NCBI RefSeq assembly: GCF_015461835.1
Contig: NZ_JACOPX010000012.1
Location: 7,768-71,767, forward strand
DNA from: Pseudomonas neuropathica
GTDB taxonomy: Bacteria > Pseudomonadota > Gammaproteobacteria > Pseudomonadales > Pseudomonadaceae
Direction of reading: 5' to 3'
DNA: 64,000 nucleotides
In this document: positions 52,602 to 60,613 of the stretch, in pieces
Numbering within the stretch: position 1 is the stretch's first letter
Layout: the number at the start of each line of letters is the position of its first letter
Position numbers and translations under genes: made by a program
The notes under the pieces: generated by a model
What the model saw: the letters and a program-made list of their open reading frames with translations, nothing else
Database searches by the model: none
Told to the model about the DNA's origin: nothing

Positions 52602-53957
52602 ATGCTGGATAGACTGTTAGCCCTGCTTGTTCTGGCGCTCGTCCTCGGCGTGCCGCTGGGCCTGATCTTCCTGGTCACCGGGCAGTTCCTGATGGACTTC
52701 GTGTTCTTCTACCCGCTGTTCATGTCCGGGTTGTGGATTGCCGGCGGCCTGTATTTCTGGCTGCACTGGGAACGTCACTGGCCATGGCAGGACGACACCC
52801 TGCCACCGCCACTGGAAGGCGAGCCGCTGATCTCGATCCTGATCCCTTGCTACAACGAAGGTGACAACGCTGCCGATACCATTCACGCAGCGCTGGCCCA
52901 GCATTACCCGAACATCGAAGTCATCGCGATCAACGACGGCTCCAAGGACAACACCGCGCAAGTGCTCGATGCGCTGGCCAAGGAAGACCCACGTCTGCGC
53001 GTGCTGCATCTGGCGGAAAACCAGGGCAAGGCTGTCGCTCTGCGCATGGGCGCGATCGCGGCGCGCAGCGAATATCTGGTGTGTATCGACGGTGACGCGC
53101 TGCTGGCGCCGAATACGGCGGCCTATCTGGTCGCACCGATGCTGGATAACGCACGGCTTGGCGCGGTGACCGGCAACCCACGAATTCGCACGCGTTCGAC
53201 GCTGGTCGGGCGGGTTCAGGTCGGTGAGTTCTCGTCGATCATCGGTCTGATCAAGCGCACGCAACGGGTGTTCGGGCGGATTTTTACCGTGTCCGGGGTG
53301 ATCGTTGCGTTTCGCCGCACCGCGCTGAATCGCGTCGGTTACTGGAGCCCGGACATGATCACCGAAGACATCGACATCAGCTGGAAGCTGCAACTTGATC
53401 ACTGGAGCATCTTCTACGAGCCGCGCGCGCTGTGCTGGATCCTCATGCCGGAAACCCTCGGCGGTCTGTGGAAACAGCGGTTGCGCTGGGCCCAGGGCGG
53501 CGCCGAAGTGCTGTTCAAGAATATTCGTGGCATCTGGCAGTACCGCCATCGTTACCTGTGGCCGCTGCTCTTCGAATACTGCCTGTCGACCGGTTGGGCG
53601 TTCACCTTCCTGCTGTCGGTGATCTTCTGGGGCGTCGGCAAATTTGTGGTCATGCCGGAGGCGATCGCGGTGGATCACCTGATGCCGCCGGCATTTACCG
53701 GGTTGCTGCTGGCGTTTGTCTGCCTGGTGCAGTTCGCCGTCAGCATCATCATCGACCGCCGCTACGAGCCGGGGTTGGGCAAGACCATGTTCTGGGTGGT
53801 CTGGTACCCGATTGCCTTCTGGTTTGTCAGTTTGCTGACCACGCTGGTCAGCTTCCCGAAAGTCTTGTTCGGCCAACATCAGAAACGTGCGCGTTGGGTC
53901 AGCCCTGACCGCGGCATCAAACCGATTGGCGACGACGAAGAGGAGGTTATCAAATGA
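52602..53957 (+). CDS. pgaC: PgaC, poly-beta-1,6-N-acetylglucosamine synthase
   Basis: 451 residues, inner-membrane GT2 processive glycosyltransferase that polymerises UDP-GlcNAc. Two N-terminal helices, then the catalytic loop with NDGS (D112), CIDGDA (D163/D165), the general base TED (D256) and the Q292-x-x-R-W296 motif, then C-terminal helices. Starts one base after the pgaB stop and overlaps pgaD by 4 bases. Confidence 0.95.
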   Translation: MLDRLLALLVLALVLGVPLGLIFLVTGQFLMDFVFFYPLFMSGLWIAGGLYFWLHWERHWPWQDDTLPPPLEGEPLISILIPCYNEGDNAADTIHAALAQHYPNIEVIAINDGSKDNTAQVLDALAKEDPRLRVLHLAENQGKAVALRMGAIAARSEYLVCIDGDALLAPNTAAYLVAPMLDNARLGAVTGNPRIRTRSTLVGRVQVGEFSSIIGLIKRTQRVFGRIFTVSGVIVAFRRTALNRVGYWSPDMITEDIDISWKLQLDHWSIFYEPRALCWILMPETLGGLWKQRLRWAQGGAEVLFKNIRGIWQYRHRYLWPLLFEYCLSTGWAFTFLLSVIFWGVGKFVVMPEAIAVDHLMPPAFTGLLLAFVCLVQFAVSIIIDRRYEPGLGKTMFWVVWYPIAFWFVSLLTTLVSFPKVLFGQHQKRARWVSPDRGIKPIGDDEEEVIK

Positions 53958-54481
53958 AAATCATCCGGACCCGCCAGCGGCCCTTTCTGGTCGTGATCGA
54001 CGTGATCCTTACGGTCATTGCCTGGGTTGGCCTGCTGTTTCTGCTGATCCGTGGCTTGTGGCCGCTTATTGAAACTCACGCGGGCGGGCCGCTGCTCGAT
54101 AAGTCGGCGTTCGACGCGCTGGGCACCTTGCAGATCTATCTGTGGGTGGCATTGGTCAACGCGGTGATTCTGATCGGTTGGGCGCGTTACCAGCAGCGCA
54201 AAAGCCGCAGTTTCGCCCAGCGCCGGCTGCCGTCGCCGGTGATCGACGATGAAGGGTTGAGCAAGAGCTTCAAACTCTGCGATGAGCGCTTTCAGAAACT
54301 GCGCACGCCCGGCGTGATGACCATCCATAACGATCAGGAGGGCGACATCAGCCATGTGGTGACGCATTTCTGGCCGGTCCAGCAGCAGGAACTGCCACCG
54401 CCGCTGGCACCGCTGGAGCATCCACGGGTGATCTTTCTGCATGCCGAAGATGACGACAATCGCGAACCTCTGACGCGGTGA
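53954..54481 (+). CDS. pgaD: PgaD, PNAG synthase accessory protein
   Basis: 175 residues with two transmembrane helices (about 14-36 and 58-78) and a cytoplasmic C-terminus. Starts MKIIRTRQRPFLVVIDVILT, the usual PgaD beginning. In E. coli PgaD stabilises PgaC and, with it, forms the c-di-GMP-responsive synthase. Overlaps pgaC (ATGA). Poorly conserved family, so identity rests partly on operon position. Confidence 0.9.
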   Translation: MKIIRTRQRPFLVVIDVILTVIAWVGLLFLLIRGLWPLIETHAGGPLLDKSAFDALGTLQIYLWVALVNAVILIGWARYQQRKSRSFAQRRLPSPVIDDEGLSKSFKLCDERFQKLRTPGVMTIHNDQEGDISHVVTHFWPVQQQELPPPLAPLEHPRVIFLHAEDDDNREPLTR

Positions 54482-54517
54482 CCGGCTTGACCGTTCCCAC
54501 ACTCCGCGTGGGAACGA

Positions 54518-56047
54518 TCAAGCGTAATCGCGGATCAGTGTCCAGGCCTCTTCCATTGTCAGCGGTTGCTTCATGCGCTCGGCCAGCAGCGCCATCGCCC
54601 GTTCTTTTTCGCAGGCGACTGCAGCGACCAGAATGCTGTTTCTGCCGAACAGACCAATAAATGGCGGATGTTCAGGCTCGCCGAGGAACTCCATCTCATC
54701 CCAGTGCTCAGCGTGGCCGAGGTAGTCGTAATTCTTGCCGAAGTGCCAGGTCCAGAAGAACGGCACGTCCAGATAATGCTCCTCGCCACCCAGCATGTTG
54801 GTAGCCGCGACTCGCGCGTGCTGCTGGGCCAGGCGCCAATGTTCGATGCGTTGCGGCTGACCATGCAGCGGGAACGTGGCAATGTCGCCGATGGCCCACA
54901 GGCTTTCGCGCACGCGCATGCCGTCATCGACACGCAGCGACTGATCCTCTTCCCGAGGCAGTGAGGCGAACGCTTCGGTCGCCGGATGCACGCCGATCCC
55001 CGCCAGTACCAAGTCGGCTGAAAGGCGCAGACCATTGTCCAGCAGCACCGCTTCGACCTTGCCCTCCCCGATGATCTCTGTGGCTTCGTGCTCGGTGATG
55101 AACTTCACGCCGTTTTCCTCGTGCAAAGCGCGAATGGCTTTGCCCACGGCCTCGCCGAATTGCGCTGCGAAGGGAATCGCGTGGCGTGCGAGTACCGTGA
55201 CGTCGAGGCCATGCTGGCGCAGGGCCGAGGCGCATTCGAGGGCGATGAAGCTGTCACCGATGATCACGGCGCGTTGATCGGGGCTGGCCGCTGTCATGAT
55301 CTGTTTGGCTTGGGCTTTTGAGCGCAGCACGAACACCTGCGGAAGTTCGGCGCCGGGCAATTTCAGCGTATTCGGCTCGCCACCGGTAGCCAGCACCGCC
55401 GCGTCATAACGCAGGGTCTGGCCGTCGCTCAGGTGCAAAACCTTGCTTGAGGCGTCGAGCGAGGTGATTTCTTTTTCCAGCCGTTCGATGCGCTGCTCTT
55501 TATAAAAAGCTTCATCTCGCAGCGGAGGGGTTTCCTCGGGGGGCATTTCTCCAGCGAGAACAAATTTGCTCAGCACCGTGCGGTCGTAACCGGCATCTGC
55601 CTCGCGATCAATCATTACGATGCGGCCACCAAAACCTTTTTCCCGCAGCGCCGCCGCACATGCGGTACCGGCCGCACCCGCGCCGACGATTACGAACGTG
55701 CGGGAATCATCCGCCGGAGGGGTATGCGGATCGGGCAACGGCTGATCATCCACCCAAACCTCGTCGCCACGCAGTTCCAGCGGATAACGCTTGAGGCTGT
55801 TTAGCGCCGGAGGCTCGCACAACGCGCCGTCTTCAGCCCGAAACGCAGCCTTGTGCCACGGGCAGATCAGCCGTCCGTGACACAACGCACCGTCAGCCAA
55901 CGGTGCGCCGGCATGTGGGCATTCGCCTTGGTAGGCGCGTAATTGCCCACCGGCGCGCAGCAGCACGATCTTGCACGCGCCGATTTCAACTTGCAGGCCA
56001 CGGTCTTCTGGGACATCGGCGATACGGGCGACACGGTGCACTGGCAT
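54518..56047 (-). CDS. Rieske-type FAD-dependent oxidoreductase (AIFL/ferredoxin-reductase-like)
   Basis: 509 residues. N-terminal Rieske [2Fe-2S] domain with C43-P-H45 and C62-P-W-H65 as ligands. Then FAD- and NAD-binding Rossmann folds (TFVIVGAGAAGTACAAAL; AVIIGDSFIALECASAL) and the FAD-binding LWAIGDIATFP, ending in a reductase C-terminal domain. It should use NAD(P)H; its electron acceptor is unknown. ATG 56047 is used because GAGGAA lies 8 bases upstream; 56068 is in frame further up. Converges with pgaD. Confidence 0.9.
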   Translation of the reverse strand: MPVHRVARIADVPEDRGLQVEIGACKIVLLRAGGQLRAYQGECPHAGAPLADGALCHGRLICPWHKAAFRAEDGALCEPPALNSLKRYPLELRGDEVWVDDQPLPDPHTPPADDSRTFVIVGAGAAGTACAAALREKGFGGRIVMIDREADAGYDRTVLSKFVLAGEMPPEETPPLRDEAFYKEQRIERLEKEITSLDASSKVLHLSDGQTLRYDAAVLATGGEPNTLKLPGAELPQVFVLRSKAQAKQIMTAASPDQRAVIIGDSFIALECASALRQHGLDVTVLARHAIPFAAQFGEAVGKAIRALHEENGVKFITEHEATEIIGEGKVEAVLLDNGLRLSADLVLAGIGVHPATEAFASLPREEDQSLRVDDGMRVRESLWAIGDIATFPLHGQPQRIEHWRLAQQHARVAATNMLGGEEHYLDVPFFWTWHFGKNYDYLGHAEHWDEMEFLGEPEHPPFIGLFGRNSILVAAVACEKERAMALLAERMKQPLTMEEAWTLIRDYA

Positions 56048-56186
56048 GATCGGCTTCCTCGCGGGCATTTCTCTTGTGAGTTTGCGCGGTAGTGCGAGGT
56101 TCAGCCATTTGCTACTGCCACGGCGCGAACGGTACAGCTATAGTTTGCAAGCCGACGACGGCCCAACTGCACAAGGTGCTCCCGGA

Positions 56187-56747
56187 ATGACCCGATTGAC
56201 CTCTCTCAACCCATGGCTGGCGGCTCTCGCCGTCACCCTTTGCGTGCAGTTTCCGGCGCAGGCCCAGGAGCGCTTCACCCTGAACATCCCGGGTGTTTCC
56301 GATAACCGCCTGTTCACCTCGGCAGCGGCCAGCGATGCACCCGGTTGCGGCGGCAAGAACCAGTCGCCAGCGCTGAGCTGGAACGCTGGACCTGTCGGCA
56401 CCCAGAGCTACGCGATCGTCATGCACGACCCGGATGGCCAGAAAGGCCTGGGCGTCGATCACTGGATTCATTACGGCATCAAAGCCACCACGCACCAGAT
56501 TGCAGCGGGCGTCGGTGCCAAATCCGCGCTCGAAGGTCTCGGCGGCACCAACAGCAAGGGCAACACCCATTACATGGGGCCGTGCCCGCCAGTTGGCGAC
56601 AGTGCGCACCACTACATCATCCAGATCTACGCACTGGATCTGGCCCCGGACGCCTTGCCGGCCGGTTTGACCCGCGCCGAGCTGATGGAGAAAATCAAAG
56701 GCCATGTGCTGCGCAACAGCAGTGCGGTGCGGCGTTATCACCGCTGA
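56187..56747 (+). CDS. YbhB/YbcL-type PEBP (Raf-kinase-inhibitor-like) protein, exported
   Basis: 186 residues with a Sec signal peptide (LAALAVTLCVQFPAQA). The PEBP core is plain: GKNQSPALSWNAGP, YAIVMHDPDGQKG with DHWIHYGI, and the GPCPPVGDSAHHYIIQIYAL stretch. The family binds small anions or lipids; its role in bacteria is poorly known. Two cysteines (C in GCGG and GPC) could form a disulfide in the periplasm. ATG 56187 used. Confidence 0.85.
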   Translation: MTRLTSLNPWLAALAVTLCVQFPAQAQERFTLNIPGVSDNRLFTSAAASDAPGCGGKNQSPALSWNAGPVGTQSYAIVMHDPDGQKGLGVDHWIHYGIKATTHQIAAGVGAKSALEGLGGTNSKGNTHYMGPCPPVGDSAHHYIIQIYALDLAPDALPAGLTRAELMEKIKGHVLRNSSAVRRYHR

Positions 56748-56834
56748 AAATATTTTTAGCGGCGTTTAACCCGAACTGAAAGGGCTGCCCGTCTTAGTGG
56801 ATGAATGATCAATTTCATCCCGAGGTCAGCCCCC

Positions 56835-58529
56835 ATGTCTCATCCTCTCTTGCGTCCTGTTGCGGTTGGTGTGCTATTGGCGCTCGCCGGCTGCGGTGCT
56901 TCGTCCACACCCGATTCCGCTGCTGTACCAGCGCCGGCGCAGCCTGAGGTGCTGGTTCAGCAGGAAGCGGTCACGGCTGACACTTCAATGGCCAAACGCG
57001 CGCTGTACAAGATGCCCAATGCGGGCAGTGCGCCGATGCCGTTGCCGGAAAGTTATCCACAGGGCTATCGCGACGAGCAGCGCGAGCAGTATCAAGCGTT
57101 GGCGGATAACCCGATCCACAGCGTTGCTGAAACGCCGGTTTCGACGTTCAGTGCCGACGTCGATACCGGCGGCTATGCCAACGTCCGCCGCTTGCTCAAT
57201 CAGGGGCGTCTACCGCCGGAAGGTGCGGTGCGGCTGGAGGAAATGGTCAATTACTTCCCCTACGACTACGCGCTGCCCAGCGATGGCTCGCCCTTCGGCG
57301 TGACCACCGAGCTGGCCGCTTCACCGTGGAACCCGCACACGCGCTTGCTGCGTATCGGCATCAAGGCCTCCGACCGCGCCGTGGCGGAACTGGCCCCGGC
57401 CAATCTGGTATTTCTGGTCGACGTGTCCGGCTCGATGGATCGCCGCGAAGGCCTGCCGATGGTCAAAAGCACGCTGAAATTGCTGGTCGATCAGTTGCGT
57501 GATCAGGATCGCGTTTCGTTGGTGGTGTATGCCGGCGAATCGAGAGTGGTACTGGAGCCGACCTCCGGACGCGAGAAAGCGAAAATTCGTACAGCCATCG
57601 AGCAATTGACCGCGGGTGGCTCGACCGCTGGCGCCTCGGGTATCGAACTGGCCTACCAAATGGCGCAGCAGGCCTTCATCCCCAAAGGCATCAACCGCAT
57701 CCTCCTGGCCACTGATGGTGACTTCAATGTCGGCGTCAGCGACTTCGACAGCCTCAAGCAAATGGCTGTGGATAAACGCAAAACCGGGATTTCGCTGACG
57801 ACACTGGGTTTCGGTGTGGATAACTACAATGAACACTTGATGGAACAACTGGCCGACGCTGGCGATGGTAACTACGCCTATATCGACAACCTGCGCGAGG
57901 CACGCAAAGTATTGGTGGATCAGTTGAGTTCAACCCTCGCCGTGGTGGCGCAAAACGTCAAACTGCAGGTGGAATTCAACCCGGCGCAGGTCAGCGAATA
58001 TCGCCTGCTCGGCTACGAGAACCGTGCGTTGAAGCGTGAGGATTTCAGTAATGACAAAGTCGATGCCGGCGAAATCGGCGCAGGACACACGGTGACCGCG
58101 CTGTACGAAATTGTTCCGGCGGGCGAGCAGGGCTGGCTGGAGCCGCTGCGTTACGGCAAATCCGACGCTGTTGTTTCGGCAAAGAGCGGAGAATTAGCAA
58201 TGCTGCGTGTGCGTTATCAGCGTGCCGAAGGTGGGAAAAGTCTGCTGATCGAACGACCCATCGCCAATCAGGTTGCAACCGCCAGCGAGGATCTGCGTTT
58301 TGCCGCCGCCGTGGCCGCGTTCTCCCAGCAGCTCAAAGACGGCCGTTATACCGGCGACTTCAGCTTGAAGGACACAGAGGCATTGGCCCGTGGCGCTCGC
58401 GGCGATGATCGCTTCGGTCTGCGCAACGAGTTCGTGCAACTGGTCGAACTGGCGCAGAGCTTGCGCAGAGCTTGCGCAGCTCAACCGCATCGAACGCGTT
58501 GGCCACTGAACAACGGATCAAATAAGTGA
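56835..58529 (+). CDS. vWA-domain lipoprotein (YfbK-like) with altered C-terminus
   Basis: 564 residues. Lipobox LALAGC (C18). A YfbK-type N-terminal segment (NPIHSVAETPVSTFSADVDTG) precedes the von Willebrand factor A domain with MIDAS D-x-S-x-S in FLVDVSGSMD, a Thr in GGSTAGASG and Asp in LATDGDFN. The C-terminal DUF3520 part follows (FNPAQVSEYRLLGYENR). An 11-bp tandem duplication at 58452-58479 shifts frame; after LVELAQSLR the product ends RACAAQPHRTRWPLNNGSNK. Removing one copy restores ending SSTASNALATEQRIK and a TAA at 58523-58525, right before the sigma-factor GTG. Probably still functional. Confidence 0.88.
   Translation: MSHPLLRPVAVGVLLALAGCGASSTPDSAAVPAPAQPEVLVQQEAVTADTSMAKRALYKMPNAGSAPMPLPESYPQGYRDEQREQYQALADNPIHSVAETPVSTFSADVDTGGYANVRRLLNQGRLPPEGAVRLEEMVNYFPYDYALPSDGSPFGVTTELAASPWNPHTRLLRIGIKASDRAVAELAPANLVFLVDVSGSMDRREGLPMVKSTLKLLVDQLRDQDRVSLVVYAGESRVVLEPTSGREKAKIRTAIEQLTAGGSTAGASGIELAYQMAQQAFIPKGINRILLATDGDFNVGVSDFDSLKQMAVDKRKTGISLTTLGFGVDNYNEHLMEQLADAGDGNYAYIDNLREARKVLVDQLSSTLAVVAQNVKLQVEFNPAQVSEYRLLGYENRALKREDFSNDKVDAGEIGAGHTVTALYEIVPAGEQGWLEPLRYGKSDAVVSAKSGELAMLRVRYQRAEGGKSLLIERPIANQVATASEDLRFAAAVAAFSQQLKDGRYTGDFSLKDTEALARGARGDDRFGLRNEFVQLVELAQSLRRACAAQPHRTRWPLNNGSNK
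58452..58479 (+). repeat. 11-bp tandem duplication causing a C-terminal frameshift
   Basis: The unit AGAGCTTGCGC occurs twice (58456-58466 and 58467-58477), within 28 bases of perfect 11-base periodicity. 11 is not a multiple of 3, so the reading frame changes for the last 20 codons of the vWA gene. Confidence 0.9.
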
Positions 58530-59137
58530 GTCGTCTGAAAGGCTTCATCAGTCAGCTGTTTGCCTCGGCAGACAGCTCAACCGCCAGCAGCGATGAATCG
58601 CTGCTGGCGCGTTATCGCGAGGGCGACAGCGCGGCGTTCGAGATCTTGTACGCGCGCCATCGTCAGGGTTTGTACCGGTTTCTGCTCGGTTTGAGCGGCA
58701 AACCGGAACTGGCCGACGAGGTGTTTCAGGAAACCTGGTTGAGCCTGATCCGCAGCAGCAGTCAGCCACAAGGGCGGGCGACATTTCGTACGTGGTTGTT
58801 CCAGATTGCCCGCAATCGCCTGATCGACCACTGGCGCAAACACGGTGCCCGGCAACCGCTGCACGACAGCTACGACGAGCAAAATCACGCGGTCAGCGAT
58901 GAGGCAAATGATCCCGAACAACTGCTCCGCCTCAGTCGTGACAGCCAGCGCCTGGAAAGCGCCTTGCAAACCCTGCCTGCCGACCAGCGCGAGGTGTTCT
59001 TGCTGCGCGCCCACGGCGACCTCGACCTGGCACAAATCGCCAGCCTCACCGAAACACCGCTGGAAACTGTCAAAAGCCGCTTGCGCTATGCCCAGCAAAA
59101 ACTGCGTCGGCTGCTGGCCGAGGAGGTACTGACATGA
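58526..59137 (+). CDS. ECF-type RNA polymerase sigma factor
   Basis: 203 residues. Region 2 (LLARYREGDSAAFEILYARH, ELADEVFQETWLSLIR, FRTWLFQIARNRLIDHWR) and region 4 (LPADQREVFLLRAHGDLDLA, TPLETVKSRLRYAQQKLR) are clear. Start GTG 58526 overlaps the current stop of the vWA gene and directly abuts the ancestral one. The next gene overlaps it (ATGA) and probably encodes its membrane regulator. Confidence 0.88.
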   Translation: MSRLKGFISQLFASADSSTASSDESLLARYREGDSAAFEILYARHRQGLYRFLLGLSGKPELADEVFQETWLSLIRSSSQPQGRATFRTWLFQIARNRLIDHWRKHGARQPLHDSYDEQNHAVSDEANDPEQLLRLSRDSQRLESALQTLPADQREVFLLRAHGDLDLAQIASLTETPLETVKSRLRYAQQKLRRLLAEEVLT

Positions 59138-59730
59138 CTGACGCCCGCCAGACACCGGAAGACTCGGTGATTAAACATGTTCGCGAACAGCACAACGCCG
59201 AACCGCCAGCGCACCTTGATGCGTTCATCCTCAACGCTGCGCAGCGTCAAACCCCTGCGATGAAGCCAAGCCTGTGGCAACGCTGGCTCGACGCTTGCCG
59301 TAAACCCCGCTGGCAGGTTGCATTCGCCAGCCTCGTCGGCGTGGCATTGATGCTGTCACTGGTACAGCGCGCTCCTGAGCCGCTGCCTCATTACGACTAT
59401 GCCCCAGCCCCCAAACTTGCCGTACCGATGACCGACACGGACTCAGCGCAACTGCACCGATTGTCCGCTCCGGCCGGCGCCATGCCGGCACCTGCGCCGA
59501 TGATGGAAATGGCCGCGCCGATGCAAGATCAAACCATCAGCGCCGATGAAGCCAGATTCAGCAAACGCGCCGCCGCCCCGGCCAACGGCCTCGACGCACA
59601 ACTGCGCGAAGTCCTGCGCCTGCGCGAATCCGGCCAATCGCAAGCCGCCGACAGCCTCTTCAACAACCTGCACAAACGCTACCCGAACGCCGATCTCGAC
59701 GCCCGTCTTGAACAGTTGCGGAAAAAATGA
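59134..59730 (+). CDS. Single-TM protein, probable anti-sigma partner
   Basis: 198 residues: cytoplasmic N-terminus (about 1-60), one transmembrane helix (VAFASLVGVALMLSLV, about 66-81), a Pro/Met-rich periplasmic linker and a C-terminal helix ending DLDARLEQLRKK. It has no zinc-binding HxxxCxxC. Overlapping the sigma-factor gene by 4 bases argues for an anti-sigma role, but this is positional. The vWA lipoprotein upstream could be the envelope sensor of the same pathway. Confidence 0.7.
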   Translation: MTDARQTPEDSVIKHVREQHNAEPPAHLDAFILNAAQRQTPAMKPSLWQRWLDACRKPRWQVAFASLVGVALMLSLVQRAPEPLPHYDYAPAPKLAVPMTDTDSAQLHRLSAPAGAMPAPAPMMEMAAPMQDQTISADEARFSKRAAAPANGLDAQLREVLRLRESGQSQAADSLFNNLHKRYPNADLDARLEQLRKK

Positions 59731-59810
59731 CCACTTGTCCCACCAGCCATTTGGCATTGCCCCGCAAAAACGCGCACTATCGGGGCATTGCCAATGCGCT
59801 GGAGGACAAC

Positions 59811-60017
59811 GTGGCAGCAAAAATTGACCGCATCGCCCAACTGCTCAACTGCCCGGAGAAGGGCGAAGAGATGCGGCGAGCGATTACCGAGACGCGTAAG
59901 GAATTTCTGCTTAACCAGTCGGAAGAGGATGTCGTTGATGAAGACGACGTTTTTGAGGAGGTTGAGGAGGAAGAGGATGACGATGATTACGACGAGTTTG
60001 ACTGGACGACGGAGTAA
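59811..60017 (+). CDS. Small very acidic protein of unknown function
   Basis: 68 residues from GTG 59811, which has GGAGG 5 bases upstream; an in-frame ATG at 59727, overlapping the previous stop, would give 96 residues. The N-terminal part (AAKIDRIAQLLNCPEKGEEM) is helical and the last 30 residues are almost all Asp/Glu (DVVDEDDVFEEVEEEE). A possible promoter, TTGGCA - 18 bases - CACTAT, lies upstream of the GTG within the longer frame. Function unknown; a terminator follows. Confidence 0.65.
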   Translation: MAAKIDRIAQLLNCPEKGEEMRRAITETRKEFLLNQSEEDVVDEDDVFEEVEEEEDDDDYDEFDWTTE

Positions 60018-60050
60018 CGTCGTTCCGGTCCATTTGCGTCATCCACAAAA

Positions 60051-60079
60051 AAGCCCCGGACCATCACAATCCGGGGCTT
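60051..60079. terminator. Bidirectional terminator between acidic-protein gene and tRNA
   Basis: AAGCCCCGGA (60051-60060) pairs with TCCGGGGCTT (60070-60079) around a 9-base loop. T-runs exist on both sides (TTT on plus, six Ts on minus), so it can end transcripts from both directions. Confidence 0.85.
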
Positions 60080-60094
60080 TCTCATTTAAATCAA

Positions 60095-60171
60095 TGGTGC
60101 ACCAGGCGGGATTCGAACCCACGACCCCTGCCTTCGGAGGGCAGTACTCTATCCAGCTGAGCTACTGGTGC
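60095..60171 (-). tRNA. tRNA-Arg (anticodon CCG)
   Basis: 77 bases including an encoded CCA. Acceptor stem GCACCAG pairs with CTGGTGC; the T-loop GGTTCGAATCC, D-arm AGCTCAGCTGGATAGAGT and anticodon stem-loop around CTCCGAA (anticodon CCG, reading CGG) are all present. A TATGAT -10 candidate lies upstream on the minus strand at 60187-60182. Confidence 0.96.
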
Positions 60172-60613
60172 AGCGGGCGACATCATACCTAGGTCGGCTC
60201 GGGGCGTCCATGCTGGGTTTTGGGGCGTATTGTCAGTGCGCGTGTCCGCGCAAATCGCGGTATTCCATAAAGCGGTAACGTCCTGCAAAACCCTCGCTTG
60301 GCGCTTTCTCGGGACTGTTCTATGGTTTTGTTGCGGCTGAGGCCTTTGGCTCGTTGATCTGAAAAATTCCACAAACACGCCGTTTTTGTTCTTTTTTTCG
60401 AACGACCTATTGTCCTTTAACCCCTTTGATCCTACGATCCGTTTGAGATTTCAAACGCTCGTTGACCGGGCGTTGAAGCGCCGGTGTTTCGAATCGTGCA
60501 CGATTGATGCGCCACACCCGGTCACTGATTTCCCTGACGGCAGCCTTGCGAGGCGCCTTTCTACAATCATAATTTGCTCCGCGCAGGCCGCGGTGCTGTT
60601 AAGGAAAGCCGAC
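60172..60613. promoter_or_regulatory. gabD upstream region with an 18-bp inverted repeat
   Basis: This 442-base gap holds the tRNA promoter at its left end and the gabD control region. CGTTTGA - GATT - TCAAACG (60440-60457) is a perfect inverted repeat with 7-base arms, a candidate operator. A long T-rich stretch (about 60386-60400) lies upstream. I did not find a convincing sigma-54 site. Confidence 0.35.

Noticed and set aside
49454..52678. A 1074-codon open frame antisense to pgaA/pgaB
   Set aside because: The plus strand encodes clear PgaA and PgaB with signal peptides and catalytic residues; the antisense frame has no family features.
60180..60380. Small minus-strand frames upstream of the tRNA
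   Set aside because: They cross the tRNA or its promoter and have no coding signature.
60386..60613. A 76-residue N-terminal extension of GabD
   Set aside because: The extension has no dehydrogenase features and crosses the promoter region; AAGGAA before ATG 60614 and family length support the shorter form.
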